DNA of 41,703 nt, from positions 1 to 41,703 of the IMG/VR virus record IMGVR_UViG_3300032053_000168. One strand, 5' to 3'. Shown one piece after another: positions 21,767 through 29,332 of this stretch (position 1 is its first letter; the number at the start of each line of letters is the position of its first letter). The notes beneath the pieces were generated by a model. That model was given only the letters and a program-made list of their open reading frames with translations, did not search any database and was not told the origin of the DNA. The position numbers were made by a program, and so were the translations under genes. Origin of the DNA: a virus.

Positions 21767-22358
21767 TTTTGCAGTAATTGACATAAAAACAGGATTTGAA
21801 ATGTTACCCTATACAGCCATCCAAGAGGCGGCCTATGAGTTTATCTATGCCGAAACCCTAAAGAGAAAAGAGGAAATCAATCTCCAATTCTTTGAGGATA
21901 AGCATATTTATAAACTCAATGGTATGCCTCTTGTTTCGGTTACTAAAATATTGCAGATGGCGGGGCTTGCCGATTTTTCTAAAATCCCATTTGAAAGACT
22001 TGAGGCTTCAAGGAAATTCGGCCAAGCCGTCCATAGGGCTTGCGAATTATTTGATAAAGGCACTCTTGACGAACGTTCTCTTGACACTAATCTCTGGCCA
22101 TATCTTGATGGATGGGTTGCTTGCAAAAAGGAATATAAATGGGATTTTGTAGCCATTGAGCAACCTATTATTTCTACTATCTACCGAGTAGCCGGAACAC
22201 CCGACAGGATAAGCAAAAGCGACAAAAGGCACAGATTGGCGGTTTTGTTAGGGCCAGAAGGAACTTACAAAGTAACCGAATACACAAACAAGGGCGACTG
22301 GCAGGTGTTTTTAGCGGCCCTGTCAGTCGTTAATTACAAAATAAGAAATAAAATTTAA
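21759..22358 (+). CDS. PD-(D/E)XK nuclease with rearranged catalytic segment
   Basis: A 199-residue protein starting at GTG inside the end of recT. Phage nucleases of this type usually run: SVT-x-IL, a helical region, G-x-PD, then ViDiKTG and a QxAaYE helix, then a C-terminal D-x-x-VFL-x-AL piece. Here AVIDIKTG and TAIQEAAYEF are at residues 5-28, before H-I-Y-K-L-N-G and SVTKIL (about 58-65). After GTPDRI (about 148) the chain goes straight to RHRLAVLL and GDWQVFLAAL. The catalytic strand and helix have therefore moved to the front. All active-site residues are present, so it may still fold. It probably partners RecT as a nuclease. Confidence 0.8.
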   Translation: MNNFAVIDIKTGFEMLPYTAIQEAAYEFIYAETLKRKEEINLQFFEDKHIYKLNGMPLVSVTKILQMAGLADFSKIPFERLEASRKFGQAVHRACELFDKGTLDERSLDTNLWPYLDGWVACKKEYKWDFVAIEQPIISTIYRVAGTPDRISKSDKRHRLAVLLGPEGTYKVTEYTNKGDWQVFLAALSVVNYKIRNKI

Positions 22359-22366
22359 GGAGAAAT

Positions 22367-22897
22367 ATGCCTAAGGGAACTTATATAAGAACTAAACCAG
22401 TTTGGAATAAAGGGAAAAAATGCAAACCTCTATCTATAGAACATAGGAAAAAATTAAGTTTATCTTTAAAAGGTATTAAGCGAAAACCTTTTACTGAAGA
22501 ACATAGAAAGAAGTTAAGCATTAGTCATAAAGGGTGCTTCCCATCAGAACAAACTCGTAAAAAATTAAGTATCGCACATAAAGGTAAAATTGGATATCAA
22601 AGGGGTAAGTCTGGGGAAAATACTACAAATTGGAGAGGCGGAAAAAGAATCCATTCAAATGGTTATGTATGGATTTATTCTCCTCTTCATCCCTATCACT
22701 CTGCACAAAAATATGTGCTTGAACATCGTTTGGTTATGGAGAAAAACCTTAAAAGATACCTTAATCCTAACGAGATTGTTCATCATATAAATGGAAACCA
22801 TCAGGATAATCGGATAGACAATTTGATGCTTTTTTCAGATAGTAAATCACATTTAAATTACCATCGTTTAATATTAAAAAAGGAGAGGAACAAATGA
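22367..22897 (+). CDS. HNH homing endonuclease, copy 4, with triple NUMOD3 repeats
   Basis: A 176-residue protein with an AAGGAG site. The N-terminal 75 residues hold three NUMOD3-type repeats (S/T-x-E-HRKKLS...KG), which bind DNA along the target site. The HNH_3 core is NGYVWIYSPLHPYHSAQKY, EHRLVMEKNLKRYLNPNE and VHHINGNHQDNRIDNLMLF, with intact His-His and Asn. It is inserted on the plus strand between the nuclease and the gene at 22894, whose start it overlaps. Unlike copies 1-3, I see no structured leader upstream. Confidence 0.9.
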   Translation: MPKGTYIRTKPVWNKGKKCKPLSIEHRKKLSLSLKGIKRKPFTEEHRKKLSISHKGCFPSEQTRKKLSIAHKGKIGYQRGKSGENTTNWRGGKRIHSNGYVWIYSPLHPYHSAQKYVLEHRLVMEKNLKRYLNPNEIVHHINGNHQDNRIDNLMLFSDSKSHLNYHRLILKKERNK

Positions 22898-23556
22898 TTA
22901 CAGAAACCTTAGAATTAAAACCCGAAGAACAGGCAATAGTCAAAAGGGCAGAGGATATTTCTACCCGGATAAGCAATTTCAAGATCACTAGCCAGGATGA
23001 ATACAATGTATCCGGGGAATATCTTAAATCCATAAAGTCCACCTATAAACAGATTGAGGATTTAAGGATGTCAATGACCCGGCCCCTTGATGATAGCAAA
23101 AAGCGGATTATGGATTTCTTCCGCAAGCCCCTTGATATACTTACTAATGCCGAGGGAGTGCTAAAAAGGGGTATTCTTATGTATCAGCAGGCTCAGGAGA
23201 GGGCAAGGATTGAGCAGGAGAGGAAGTTACAGGTAGAGGCCGAAAAGAAACGCCAGGAAGCCTTAGCAAAGGCAGAGGCGGCTAGGGCTGAGGGTAAAGA
23301 GGCAAAGGCCGAGAAATATGAAGATAAGGCCAATGGGATTATTGCTCCCACACTTGCCCCGACTGTCCAAAAGGTATCAGGGATTTCAACCAAGATGGTA
23401 TGGAAGTTTGAGGTAATAGATGAAAAAGCCATACCAAGAGAATATCTTATACCTGATTTGGTAAAAATAGGCAAGGTTGTCCGATCCGTAGGAAATACCT
23501 TACCAATCCCAGGGGTAAGGATATACCCAGAAGAAACAATAGCCGCAGGGAGGTAG
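22894..23556 (+). CDS. Recombination-operon protein of unknown function
   Basis: A 220-residue protein. Residues 1-70 are helical with an IVKRAEDISTRISNFKITSQ start; residues 75-150 are a long Lys/Glu/Ala coiled coil; the C-terminal 60 residues (GISTKMVWKFEVIDEKAIPR ... YLIPDLVKIGKVVRS ... IPGVRIY) form a compact domain. Proteins of this design are common between recT and ssb in phage genomes, but their role is not established. Start chosen at ATG 22894, which follows GGAGAGG and overlaps the HNH stop. Confidence 0.8.
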   Translation: MITETLELKPEEQAIVKRAEDISTRISNFKITSQDEYNVSGEYLKSIKSTYKQIEDLRMSMTRPLDDSKKRIMDFFRKPLDILTNAEGVLKRGILMYQQAQERARIEQERKLQVEAEKKRQEALAKAEAARAEGKEAKAEKYEDKANGIIAPTLAPTVQKVSGISTKMVWKFEVIDEKAIPREYLIPDLVKIGKVVRSVGNTLPIPGVRIYPEETIAAGR

Positions 23557-23559
23557 ATA

Positions 23560-23931
23560 ATGCTGAATAAAATTATTGTTGTAGCTAATCTTACCAAAGA
23601 CCCGGAACTTCGTTATACCCCTAATGGAACAGCAGTTTGTAATTTGCGCCTTGCCATTAACCGTAAATATAAATCAGGGGAAGAGTTTAAGGAAGAAACC
23701 TGTTTTATAACTGCAATCGTTTGGGGTAAACGAGCCGAGAATTGTAACCAATATCTACATAAGGGCAACCCTATTTTTATTGAGGGCCGGTTACAATCCC
23801 GTTCCTGGGATGGAAAAGATGGCAAGAAACAATATGCCACCGAGATAGTGGCAGAGAATATCCAATTTTTAGATAGGACAAAAGAAGGAACATCACAAGA
23901 AGAAACAGAAGAATTACCGCCAGAAGCATAA
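23560..23931 (+). CDS. ssb: Single-stranded DNA-binding protein
   Basis: A 123-residue protein with an OB fold over residues 1-105: NKIIVVANLTKDPELRYTPN, AVCNLRLAINRKY, ETCFITAIVWGKRAENC, GNPIFIEGRLQSRSW and YATEIVAENIQFL are the standard SSB blocks. It coats single-stranded DNA during replication and recombination. The tail is short and acidic (TEELPPEA) but lacks the usual DDIPF-type tip that recruits host repair proteins, so it may not bind them in the normal way. It follows the unknown recombination gene by 3 bases. Confidence 0.93.
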   Translation: MLNKIIVVANLTKDPELRYTPNGTAVCNLRLAINRKYKSGEEFKEETCFITAIVWGKRAENCNQYLHKGNPIFIEGRLQSRSWDGKDGKKQYATEIVAENIQFLDRTKEGTSQEETEELPPEA

Positions 23932-24171
23932 ATGCCTCTCCAATTAGAACTTTTTACCACAAAAGAACAAAATCTCGAAGAGTGGTGCAGAGATAAGGGG
24001 TTTTTTACTTCTCACGATGTCAATTTTTACGGAACTACCCACTTTTACGATAGTGCAACAAGACGGATAAGAGAGTGGGTTCAGGCTGGCAAGGTTAAAC
24101 ATTTGAGTAAGGATGAGGCAATTTTTCGGGGATTTAAAACAAAGTGTGCGGTGTATGAATATGTCCACTAA
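23932..24171 (+). CDS. Small winged-helix-like protein
   Basis: A 79-residue protein starting directly after the ssb stop. The order of predicted helices and the basic recognition-like helix (SATRRIREWVQAGKVKHLSK) suggest a small winged-helix fold of the type found in phage replication operons. This is a pattern judgement without a family match. Confidence 0.65.
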   Translation: MPLQLELFTTKEQNLEEWCRDKGFFTSHDVNFYGTTHFYDSATRRIREWVQAGKVKHLSKDEAIFRGFKTKCAVYEYVH

Positions 24172-24301
24172 CTTAATCTACTTACTGATTGGGTTTTATA
24201 TTGTGATATTGATTGCGTCGGCTTTTGAGAGGAATTGGATGCGATGTCTGTATTGGTTTGGGGCGATTTTGATTGTGATAGCGACGATGAGGATTAAATA
24301 A
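24161..24301 (+). CDS. Small two-helix membrane protein
   Basis: A 46-residue protein overlapping the previous stop by 11 bases. It has two hydrophobic helices (LIYLLIGFYIVILIASAF and YWFGAILIVIATM) joined by a short Arg-containing loop. No ribosome binding site is visible; coupling to the previous gene is likely. Function unknown. Confidence 0.6.
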   Translation: MSTNLIYLLIGFYIVILIASAFERNWMRCLYWFGAILIVIATMRIK

Positions 24302-24462
24302 TGCCTACCAAAGAAGAAATGATGAAGGGTTTAGACGCACTTGAAAATTTAATCAACGAACAACAGCAATTAGGTAAAGATGGTTTGATATTCATATTTG
24401 AACATAATCTTTGGAAGAAATTTATGGAATATCACGCCAAAAAATATATAGAAAGGAAATAA
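24301..24462 (+). CDS. Small helical early protein
   Basis: A 53-residue protein sharing 1 base with the previous stop (TAATG). It is polar and helical (EEMMKGLDALENLINEQQ). No motif is recognised. Confidence 0.6.
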   Translation: MPTKEEMMKGLDALENLINEQQQLGKDGLIFIFEHNLWKKFMEYHAKKYIERK

Positions 24463-24463
24463 A

Positions 24464-24646
24464 ATGGATAATTTTATTAAGGATTTATGTAAAAATAAAT
24501 CTCTTGACTGGCTTGATGGTTTTGCCAAAGGTGTATGGGCTTTTGCTCATTGGAAAGATGGCGTGCAATATGTTGGAACTACGGGCACTTTATTAAAAGA
24601 TATAATCGCAGATATACAAACTATAGCAAAAGAGAGGATAAAATGA
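24464..24646 (+). CDS. Small early protein
   Basis: A 60-residue protein with GAAAGGAAAT upstream and a 1-base gap to the previous stop. Aromatic residues cluster in LDWLDGFAKGVWAFAHWKDG. Function unknown. Confidence 0.65.
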   Translation: MDNFIKDLCKNKSLDWLDGFAKGVWAFAHWKDGVQYVGTTGTLLKDIIADIQTIAKERIK

Positions 24647-24864
24647 AAAAGGTTAAATGGTTAAATTGCCCGAAGTGTGGACATCCAAAATCCTTTAAAT
24701 TGGAGATTGGTCAAATCTGGATGAACGATAGAGATTATAAAGTTAAAATCTTGGATTTCGGTTTTGAGGATGTATGGTTACTATATTTAGATAACGGAAA
24801 CAAGGTTGCCTGGAAACAAGATAAATTCTTTGAACAATATATTTTATGTCAGAAATCAAACTAA
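24643..24864 (+). CDS. Small zinc-ribbon-like protein
   Basis: A 73-residue protein. The start at 24643 is chosen because AGAGAGG lies just upstream and it overlaps the previous stop by ATGA; the frame is open farther up. CPKCGH near residue 8 and a Cys near the end may bind zinc, and the middle is beta-rich (YKVKILDFGFEDVWLLYLDN). It overlaps the methyltransferase gene by 19 bases. Confidence 0.65.
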   Translation: MKKVKWLNCPKCGHPKSFKLEIGQIWMNDRDYKVKILDFGFEDVWLLYLDNGNKVAWKQDKFFEQYILCQKSN

Positions 24865-25610
24865 TCCTCGGCGACTGTCTTGAGGAAATGAAGAAGATAC
24901 CTGATAAGTCAATAGACCTTGTGCTGACTGACCCGCCGTATGGGATAACTGCTTGTGTTTGGGATAAGAATATTGATTTAAAAAAGATGTGGCAAGAACT
25001 ATTGAGAGTGGGAGGAACTTTTATATTTACTGCCAGCCAACCATTTACTTCAATATTAGTTATGAGTAATTTGGAATTATTTAGACACGAATGGATTTAT
25101 AAAAAGAGATGTGCTTCTAACTTTGCACAAGCACGATATTCTCCAATGAAAGAACACGAAAGCGTTTTAGTTTTTAGTAAAGATAAGGCTAATTATTATC
25201 CAACCAAAGAGGTAAGACAAGGAAGTGGAAAGGAAAGGGCAAGGTATAAATATACAGATGCTTCAAGAAAAAATAGCGGGGAGTTTGTAGGCAAAATGGA
25301 AAGGGGAGCAATAGAAAATGATAGTGGTAATGATGAATTAAGGTATCCTTCGTCTGTCCAAGAATTTAATAATAGAGCAAGTGGCGATAGAGGGAAACAT
25401 CCAACACAAAAACCAATAGAACTAATGAAATATTTTATTAAGACATATTCAAAACAAGACCAAACCGTCCTTGACCCCTTTATGGGTTCAGGCACAACTG
25501 GAGTCGCCTGTAAAGAGTTAGGCAGGAACTTCATCGGTATTGAAATAGAACCCAAATACTTTGAAATTGCCCAGAGGCGTATTAACCAAACAATAGAAAG
25601 TATGTTTTAA
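24846..25610 (+). CDS. DNA (adenine-N6 or cytosine-N4) methyltransferase
   Basis: A 254-residue enzyme. DPPYG (Asp29-Tyr32) is the catalytic motif for exocyclic amino methylation; DPFMGSGTTGVACKELGRNF (from Asp210) binds S-adenosylmethionine. The catalytic motif precedes the binding motif, the beta-class order. The target-recognition part lies in the middle (residues about 95-190). No partner restriction enzyme is adjacent, so it most likely protects phage DNA from host restriction or marks it. The target site cannot be read from sequence. Confidence 0.92.
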   Translation: MSEIKLILGDCLEEMKKIPDKSIDLVLTDPPYGITACVWDKNIDLKKMWQELLRVGGTFIFTASQPFTSILVMSNLELFRHEWIYKKRCASNFAQARYSPMKEHESVLVFSKDKANYYPTKEVRQGSGKERARYKYTDASRKNSGEFVGKMERGAIENDSGNDELRYPSSVQEFNNRASGDRGKHPTQKPIELMKYFIKTYSKQDQTVLDPFMGSGTTGVACKELGRNFIGIEIEPKYFEIAQRRINQTIESMF

Positions 25611-25632
25611 CCCACCCCCAGAGGTGAGATAG

Positions 25633-26541
25633 ATGGGTAAAGAGAAAATGCAAGGTTATGTTCCACTCCGAAGGGGGATCATTGAGCATTTTAAAGTGAT
25701 GTCCTCTTCCGAAGTAAAGGTTTATATAGGAATTTTGTTATTAGCCAATTATAAAACTGCTGAGGTAAAAATTACATTAGCAGAATTGGTAGATACCATT
25801 AGTTTAGATAAAAAAATTATAATCAATTCTTTGCACCGTTTAGACAAATTTGGTTATGTAAAATATACACCAGCAAAAAACCAATGGCATAGCAATATTA
25901 TTAAAATAATCAATTATAATGGTAGGGTAAAAAATACACTACCGACTACACCACCAACGCCACTACCAACACCACCACCAACTACACTAGCAAAAGATAT
26001 AACTAGTAATAAAGGTAAAGGTTTACAAAACCCTAATAATTATAAAGAAGTATTAAAGAATAAATATAAATACTTAAAAGAAGAAACCTTTGTTGGTCTT
26101 TATGGAAATTATCTTGAAATGCGCAAGAAAATCCACAGACCAGCTACCGAAAAAGCGGAGGATCTTGCACTTGATAAACTCCATAAACATCCCTTAGAAA
26201 CCGCTATTAAAATGCTTGAGCAAAGCATACTCAATTCTTGGCAAGGGATTTTTCCTTTAAAAACAGAACAATTTATGCAAAGTAGAAATTCCACTTCGTT
26301 TAATCTTACAAACGAGGCGATAGAAAAGACACTTGGCAAGATAGCCACTAAAGAAATGATTAAGAATTTTCTTAGAGATTTACCCCAATCTTTATGGCCA
26401 AGAGTAAGTTCTTTTTTAGGAAGGCGCTTTCCAGAAGATGGCGATAGGGCTTATACGCAGGCCGAAAGAGAAGTTTTGTCGGAGATAAGACAAATTCAAG
26501 ATAAACTAAACCCTCTAATTGGGAAAATAGGCAATGAATAA
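25633..26541 (+). CDS. Replication-initiator-like protein with winged-helix N-terminus
   Basis: A 302-residue protein with an AGAGGTGA site. Residues 5-90 form a winged helix of the type seen in phage and plasmid replication proteins (VPLRRGIIEHFKVMSSSEVK ... LAELVDTISLDKKIIINSLH). A Pro/Thr-rich linker (residues about 100-120) leads to a helical C-terminal half (TFVGLYGNYLEMRKKIHRPA ... AIKMLEQSILNSWQGIFPL) reminiscent of DnaD or helicase-loader type domains. By position after RecT, SSB and nuclease it is the best candidate for the initiator. The repeat-rich linker DNA could serve as origin. Confidence 0.65.
   Translation: MGKEKMQGYVPLRRGIIEHFKVMSSSEVKVYIGILLLANYKTAEVKITLAELVDTISLDKKIIINSLHRLDKFGYVKYTPAKNQWHSNIIKIINYNGRVKNTLPTTPPTPLPTPPPTTLAKDITSNKGKGLQNPNNYKEVLKNKYKYLKEETFVGLYGNYLEMRKKIHRPATEKAEDLALDKLHKHPLETAIKMLEQSILNSWQGIFPLKTEQFMQSRNSTSFNLTNEAIEKTLGKIATKEMIKNFLRDLPQSLWPRVSSFLGRRFPEDGDRAYTQAEREVLSEIRQIQDKLNPLIGKIGNE
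25935..25990 (+). repeat. CCACCA/CACTACC low-complexity repeats, possible origin
   Basis: A run of short C- and A-rich repeats (ACTACC, CCACCAAC, CACTACCAAC) lies inside the initiator-like gene and is followed by an AT-rich stretch (25991-26020). Lambda-type phages have origin iterons inside the initiator gene. The coding reason (a Pro/Thr linker) may be sufficient, so the origin role is only a suggestion. Confidence 0.35.
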
Positions 26542-26890
26542 AAAGGTTGAATTAACTTCTCCGGAAGAAAAATTTTATGACTTATTGGTTGATTATGAGA
26601 TTATGTCTATGGTCAGAGATTTTAAAAGCCAAGTTTGGATGGAAACTTCTAATGGCTATCGTAGGATAGATTTTATTTTAATTATTGACGATACTAAGGG
26701 TATATATATCGAAATAGACGATCCAAGTCATAATAGACCAGAAAGAATGTTGGATGATGAGAATAAAACGCGAGAAATATTCCACGCCTCCTATCCATTA
26801 TTGCGTTTTACTTATAATGCAATCTTTAATAACACAGAACGGGTGATGAATGAAATTGAAGGATGTATTGATTTAATGCGAAATGCTTGA
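26534..26890 (+). CDS. Small PD-(D/E)XK-type endonuclease (DUF559/Vsr-like fold)
   Basis: A 118-residue protein overlapping the previous stop by 8 bases. The block RRIDFILIIDDTKGIYIEID, followed by H-N-R and D-x-x-K, resembles DUF559/DUF2726 nucleases: Asp in the first strand, Glu-x-Asp in the second, then a basic helix and a final LRFTYN strand. These are single-domain endonucleases related to the Vsr/restriction fold. Its job here could be recombination or branched-DNA processing. Active-site spacing fits, but the family call is from pattern only. Confidence 0.65.
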   Translation: MNKKVELTSPEEKFYDLLVDYEIMSMVRDFKSQVWMETSNGYRRIDFILIIDDTKGIYIEIDDPSHNRPERMLDDENKTREIFHASYPLLRFTYNAIFNNTERVMNEIEGCIDLMRNA

Positions 26891-27005
26891 CCAGAAACTT
26901 AAGCACCCAGACCCGATGAAAGAACTGATAAAAACAATAGAAAAAGATAATTTCAAACCCAAAAGTGAACCTATGAGCATAAAGGAAATCTTAAAAGGAG
27001 GATAG
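26883..27005 (+). CDS. Small polar protein
   Basis: A 40-residue protein overlapping the nuclease stop by 8 bases ([19 protein letters not shown]...). Charged and helical. Ends KEILKGG just before the next gene, whose ribosome binding site lies in its last codons. Function unknown. Confidence 0.55.
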   Translation: MLDQKLKHPDPMKELIKTIEKDNFKPKSEPMSIKEILKGG

Positions 27006-27007
27006 AG

Positions 27008-27499
27008 ATGAAAATAGAAATTCTAAACCGTTATGATAACAAGGTAATTCTCTGCGGGGAATATGAGGGCATTAGGGATTGTCTGGAGAAGAATAGAGAT
27101 GCCTATCTTGAGGGTGCCAATCTTTGGGGTGCCAATCTTTGGGGTGCCAATCTTGAGGGTGCCAATCTTAGGGATGCCTATCTTGAGGGTGCCAATCTTA
27201 GGGGTGCCAATCTTAGGGATGCCAATCTTGAGGGTGCCAATCTTTGGGGTGCCAATCTTAGGGGTGCCAATCTTGAGGGTGCCAAAAATTATTATAACTC
27301 CATAGACTTTGCCATAGAAATCATCAGACGGCAAGAGATAAAATACTTTACCCCAAAAGAATGGCAGATAATCGGGCAGATTACAGTGCATAGATTATGT
27401 TGGGAGGAAATCAGGAAAGATTATAAAGATGTAGTTTCTATCTTAAAGAAATTAGACAAATTAGGTTGGGGTGAGTATTTGAAAGAATTTAGTAAATGA
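27008..27499 (+). CDS. Pentapeptide-repeat protein
   Basis: A 163-residue protein with AAGGAGG upstream. Residues about 32-91 are twelve pentapeptides of the form A-N-L-x-G or A-Y-L-E-G, which coil into a right-handed square beta-helix. A short N-terminal domain (residues 1-30) and a helical C-terminal domain (residues 98-163, [20 protein letters not shown]) flank it. Some pentapeptide proteins mimic DNA to inhibit gyrase, and others are structural; nothing here decides. The repeat array is shorter than in the Qnr group, and the helix is probably only three turns long. Confidence 0.85.
   Translation: MKIEILNRYDNKVILCGEYEGIRDCLEKNRDAYLEGANLWGANLWGANLEGANLRDAYLEGANLRGANLRDANLEGANLWGANLRGANLEGAKNYYNSIDFAIEIIRRQEIKYFTPKEWQIIGQITVHRLCWEEIRKDYKDVVSILKKLDKLGWGEYLKEFSK
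27101..27280 (+). repeat. 15-bp tandem repeats encoding pentapeptides
   Basis: Twelve consecutive 15-base units of the type GCCAATCTTNGGGGT, nearly identical in DNA. The array is free of stops in at least three frames. DNA identity this high implies recent expansion or ongoing slippage. Confidence 0.95.
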
Positions 27500-27524
27500 T
27501 ATTAAGTAGAAAGGATTTTGGGGA

Positions 27525-27992
27525 ATGAATAAAACTAAAATTGAGTGGTGCAATTATAGTTGGAATCCACTTGTAGGTTGTAAACGAGGATGTCCATATT
27601 GTTATGCGAGAAAAATCTTTAATCGTTTTAATCCCACTATGCCATTTGAGCAAATATCAAATTGGGATGAACGATTAGAACAACCATTGAAAATCAAAAA
27701 ACCAAGCCGTATCTTTGTTGGGTCAATGTCTGATATTGAGTTTTGGTCAAAGGCACAGATGATAAATGTTTTAGATATAATTAAACAATGCCCCAAACAC
27801 ATTTTTATTTTTCTTACAAAGAATCCTTATGCTTATAGGAAATTTGGGAAATATCCTAAGAATTGCTGGCTCGGATTTACTGTTACACGAAGAGAAGAAT
27901 GGGGTAGAGCGGTAAAAATGGTTAGGGTAAAAAGAGATAACTTAAAATTTATCAATATTGAACCGATACTTGGAGAAATAAATACTTCTTAA
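27525..27992 (+). CDS. DUF5131 (phage Gp37/Gp68) radical-SAM-like protein, truncated
   Basis: A 155-residue protein. KIEWCNYSWNPLVGCKRGCP followed by YCYARK carries the C-x3-C-x2-C cluster motif (Cys19, Cys23, Cys26) of the DUF5131 family, with the family blocks RIFVGSMSDIEFW, HIFIFLTKNPYAY, WLGFTVT and FINIEPILGEI. Family members normally continue for some 60-100 residues past EPLLG with a G-G-E and KQWG region. Here a stop follows INTS, so the protein is a C-terminal truncation. Known relatives are of uncertain function and common in phages. It may be inactive. Confidence 0.8.
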   Translation: MNKTKIEWCNYSWNPLVGCKRGCPYCYARKIFNRFNPTMPFEQISNWDERLEQPLKIKKPSRIFVGSMSDIEFWSKAQMINVLDIIKQCPKHIFIFLTKNPYAYRKFGKYPKNCWLGFTVTRREEWGRAVKMVRVKRDNLKFINIEPILGEINTS

Positions 27993-28038
27993 ATATTGAA
28001 ATCCCAAGTGAAAAAGGTTATAGAGGAGTTATAAATAA

Positions 28039-28704
28039 ATGCGAATAAAAAGTAGGTATAGAGTCTATTATTCCAGGGTTAAATTTTGGCTGTATGAGAT
28101 GTTGGGGTTGCCGAACATGACTGGAAAGGAAGTAAGGATAGTCAAATACATACTTAGCCAACTTAAAAACAAGGAAATCACGGTATTTGAATGGGGGATG
28201 GGCTCAAGCACAATATATTTTACTGACTATCTGAGGTCTATCGGGAAGAACTTTCGTTGGTTCGCAATAGATAACGACAAGGAATGGTTCGATAAGATTT
28301 CCGATAAGGTAAAAAATCATAATTCACAGGGCATAAACCTTTACCTTAGGGAGTTTGTTCCGTTTTGGGAGAAGGCAAGCGGAAACTTTTGCGCAAGGGA
28401 AAAGAACGAGCTTGATTATATCAACTTTCCTAAAACCTTGCCGGATAAATTCGATGTTTTGCTGATTGATGGGCGTTTCCGACGTTGCTGCCTTGAGGTG
28501 GCTAAAGAGGTGCTAACGGATGACGGGGTCATAATCCTACACGACGCCCACAGGCCTCATTATCAGAGAGGGCTAAGTGAGTTCCCCTGCCAGGCAACAA
28601 TCAGTGGTTCGGACTTCGCCCCTTTTCAAAAATGGCATAATAAGACATGGGTTGGCTCTAATTATAATAATAAAATCATCAACAATTTAAAGGGAAGGAA
28701 ATGA
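28039..28704 (+). CDS. SAM-dependent methyltransferase-like protein, glycan-associated
   Basis: A 221-residue protein with a Rossmann-type methyltransferase core: VFEWGMGSSTIYF (residues about 50-62, cofactor loop), WFAIDNDKEWFDKI (acidic ribose-binding end of the second strand), FDVLLIDGRFRRCC and GVIILHDAHRPHY. The basic N-terminus may contact membrane or nucleic acid. Enzymes of this type often methylate sugars or small molecules in polysaccharide clusters. The large glycosyltransferase gene downstream supports that reading. Confidence 0.7.
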   Translation: MRIKSRYRVYYSRVKFWLYEMLGLPNMTGKEVRIVKYILSQLKNKEITVFEWGMGSSTIYFTDYLRSIGKNFRWFAIDNDKEWFDKISDKVKNHNSQGINLYLREFVPFWEKASGNFCAREKNELDYINFPKTLPDKFDVLLIDGRFRRCCLEVAKEVLTDDGVIILHDAHRPHYQRGLSEFPCQATISGSDFAPFQKWHNKTWVGSNYNNKIINNLKGRK

Positions 28705-28826
28705 AAGAATATTTTGCGGATTTAATCTCTGGCTTAATCCTAGCTTTAGTCTTTATCCCCTGTTTGCTGGTGGCAGTTTGCATCTGCTGTCTTGAGGGGA
28801 TGAAAAAAAATATCGCTAAAATTTGA
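28701..28826 (+). CDS. Very small membrane protein
   Basis: A 41-residue protein starting in an ATGA overlap with the methyltransferase gene, with GGGAAGG upstream. One hydrophobic helix (LISGLILALVFIPCLLVAVC) and several cysteines (ICCLEG). Function unknown. Confidence 0.65.
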   Translation: MKEYFADLISGLILALVFIPCLLVAVCICCLEGMKKNIAKI

Positions 28827-28835
28827 GAATGGATT

Positions 28836-29108
28836 ATGTTGAGTTCATGTCATAGATTTATGGATTTAGCCGACATAAAAGTAGCGCAATACAAGGAGAG
28901 GGTTTTGGATTTGGCAGTTGCCTTTGCTTTAAGGCTAAAATGGTATTGGAACAGGCTGACAATATCAGATGGGCTGGTGCTTATTCTGATAGCGGAAATA
29001 GCTTATCTGATTTGGATGCAACGGCAAACCCGCACAAGATTCTCTTCTCGGCACTTTTGGAGGGGATGGAGGGAAAATGAGAAAAGACACAAGCGATTGG
29101 TGGGATAG
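28836..29108 (+). CDS. Small membrane protein
   Basis: A 90-residue frame with one clear hydrophobic helix at residues about 46-60 and a basic C-terminus (RHFWRGWRENEKRHKR). The ATG at 28836 has a weak site; the ATG at 28860 is an alternative. It overlaps the next gene by 32 bases. Function unknown. Confidence 0.55.
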   Translation: MLSSCHRFMDLADIKVAQYKERVLDLAVAFALRLKWYWNRLTISDGLVLILIAEIAYLIWMQRQTRTRFSSRHFWRGWRENEKRHKRLVG

Positions 29109-29319
29109 GCAAAACGAGAGGTTCGATAATACGCCATTGGGTTTCAAATTGTTGGTCTTGCTCTTGCCATTTATCATTTTTTTCTTGATGAACATTGATG
29201 ATATCAAGGTTGAATATTCGGAACGGATAAAAAACGTAGAATTATCAATACAGGAATTTTCTGAACAGATAGAGATTTTAAGGACGCAAATAAACCAATT
29301 GGGACTAAGCGAACAATAG
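29077..29319 (+). CDS. Membrane-anchored coiled-coil protein, spanin-like shape
   Basis: An 80-residue protein with GGAGGGA upstream. Residues 22-39 form one membrane helix (LGFKLLVLLLPFIIFFL), and residues 43-80 a coiled coil (ERIKNVELSIQEFSEQIEIL). This is the shape of an inner-membrane spanin or a small membrane tether. No lipoprotein partner overlaps it, so the lysis role is a suggestion only. Confidence 0.65.
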   Translation: MRKDTSDWWDRQNERFDNTPLGFKLLVLLLPFIIFFLMNIDDIKVEYSERIKNVELSIQEFSEQIEILRTQINQLGLSEQ

Positions 29320-29332
29320 AAAGGAGTATTTA

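Noticed and set aside
22277-22330. Hairpin CGACTGGCAGG/CCTGTCAGTCG upstream of HNH copy 4 as a fourth leader RNA
   Set aside because: It lies in conserved coding sequence of the nuclease and lacks the second helix and the promoter of the other three.
27023-27391. Extra open frames on both strands across the pentapeptide array
   Set aside because: They arise from the 15-base period, which removes stops in several frames; only the frame at 27008 has a ribosome binding site and the right family.
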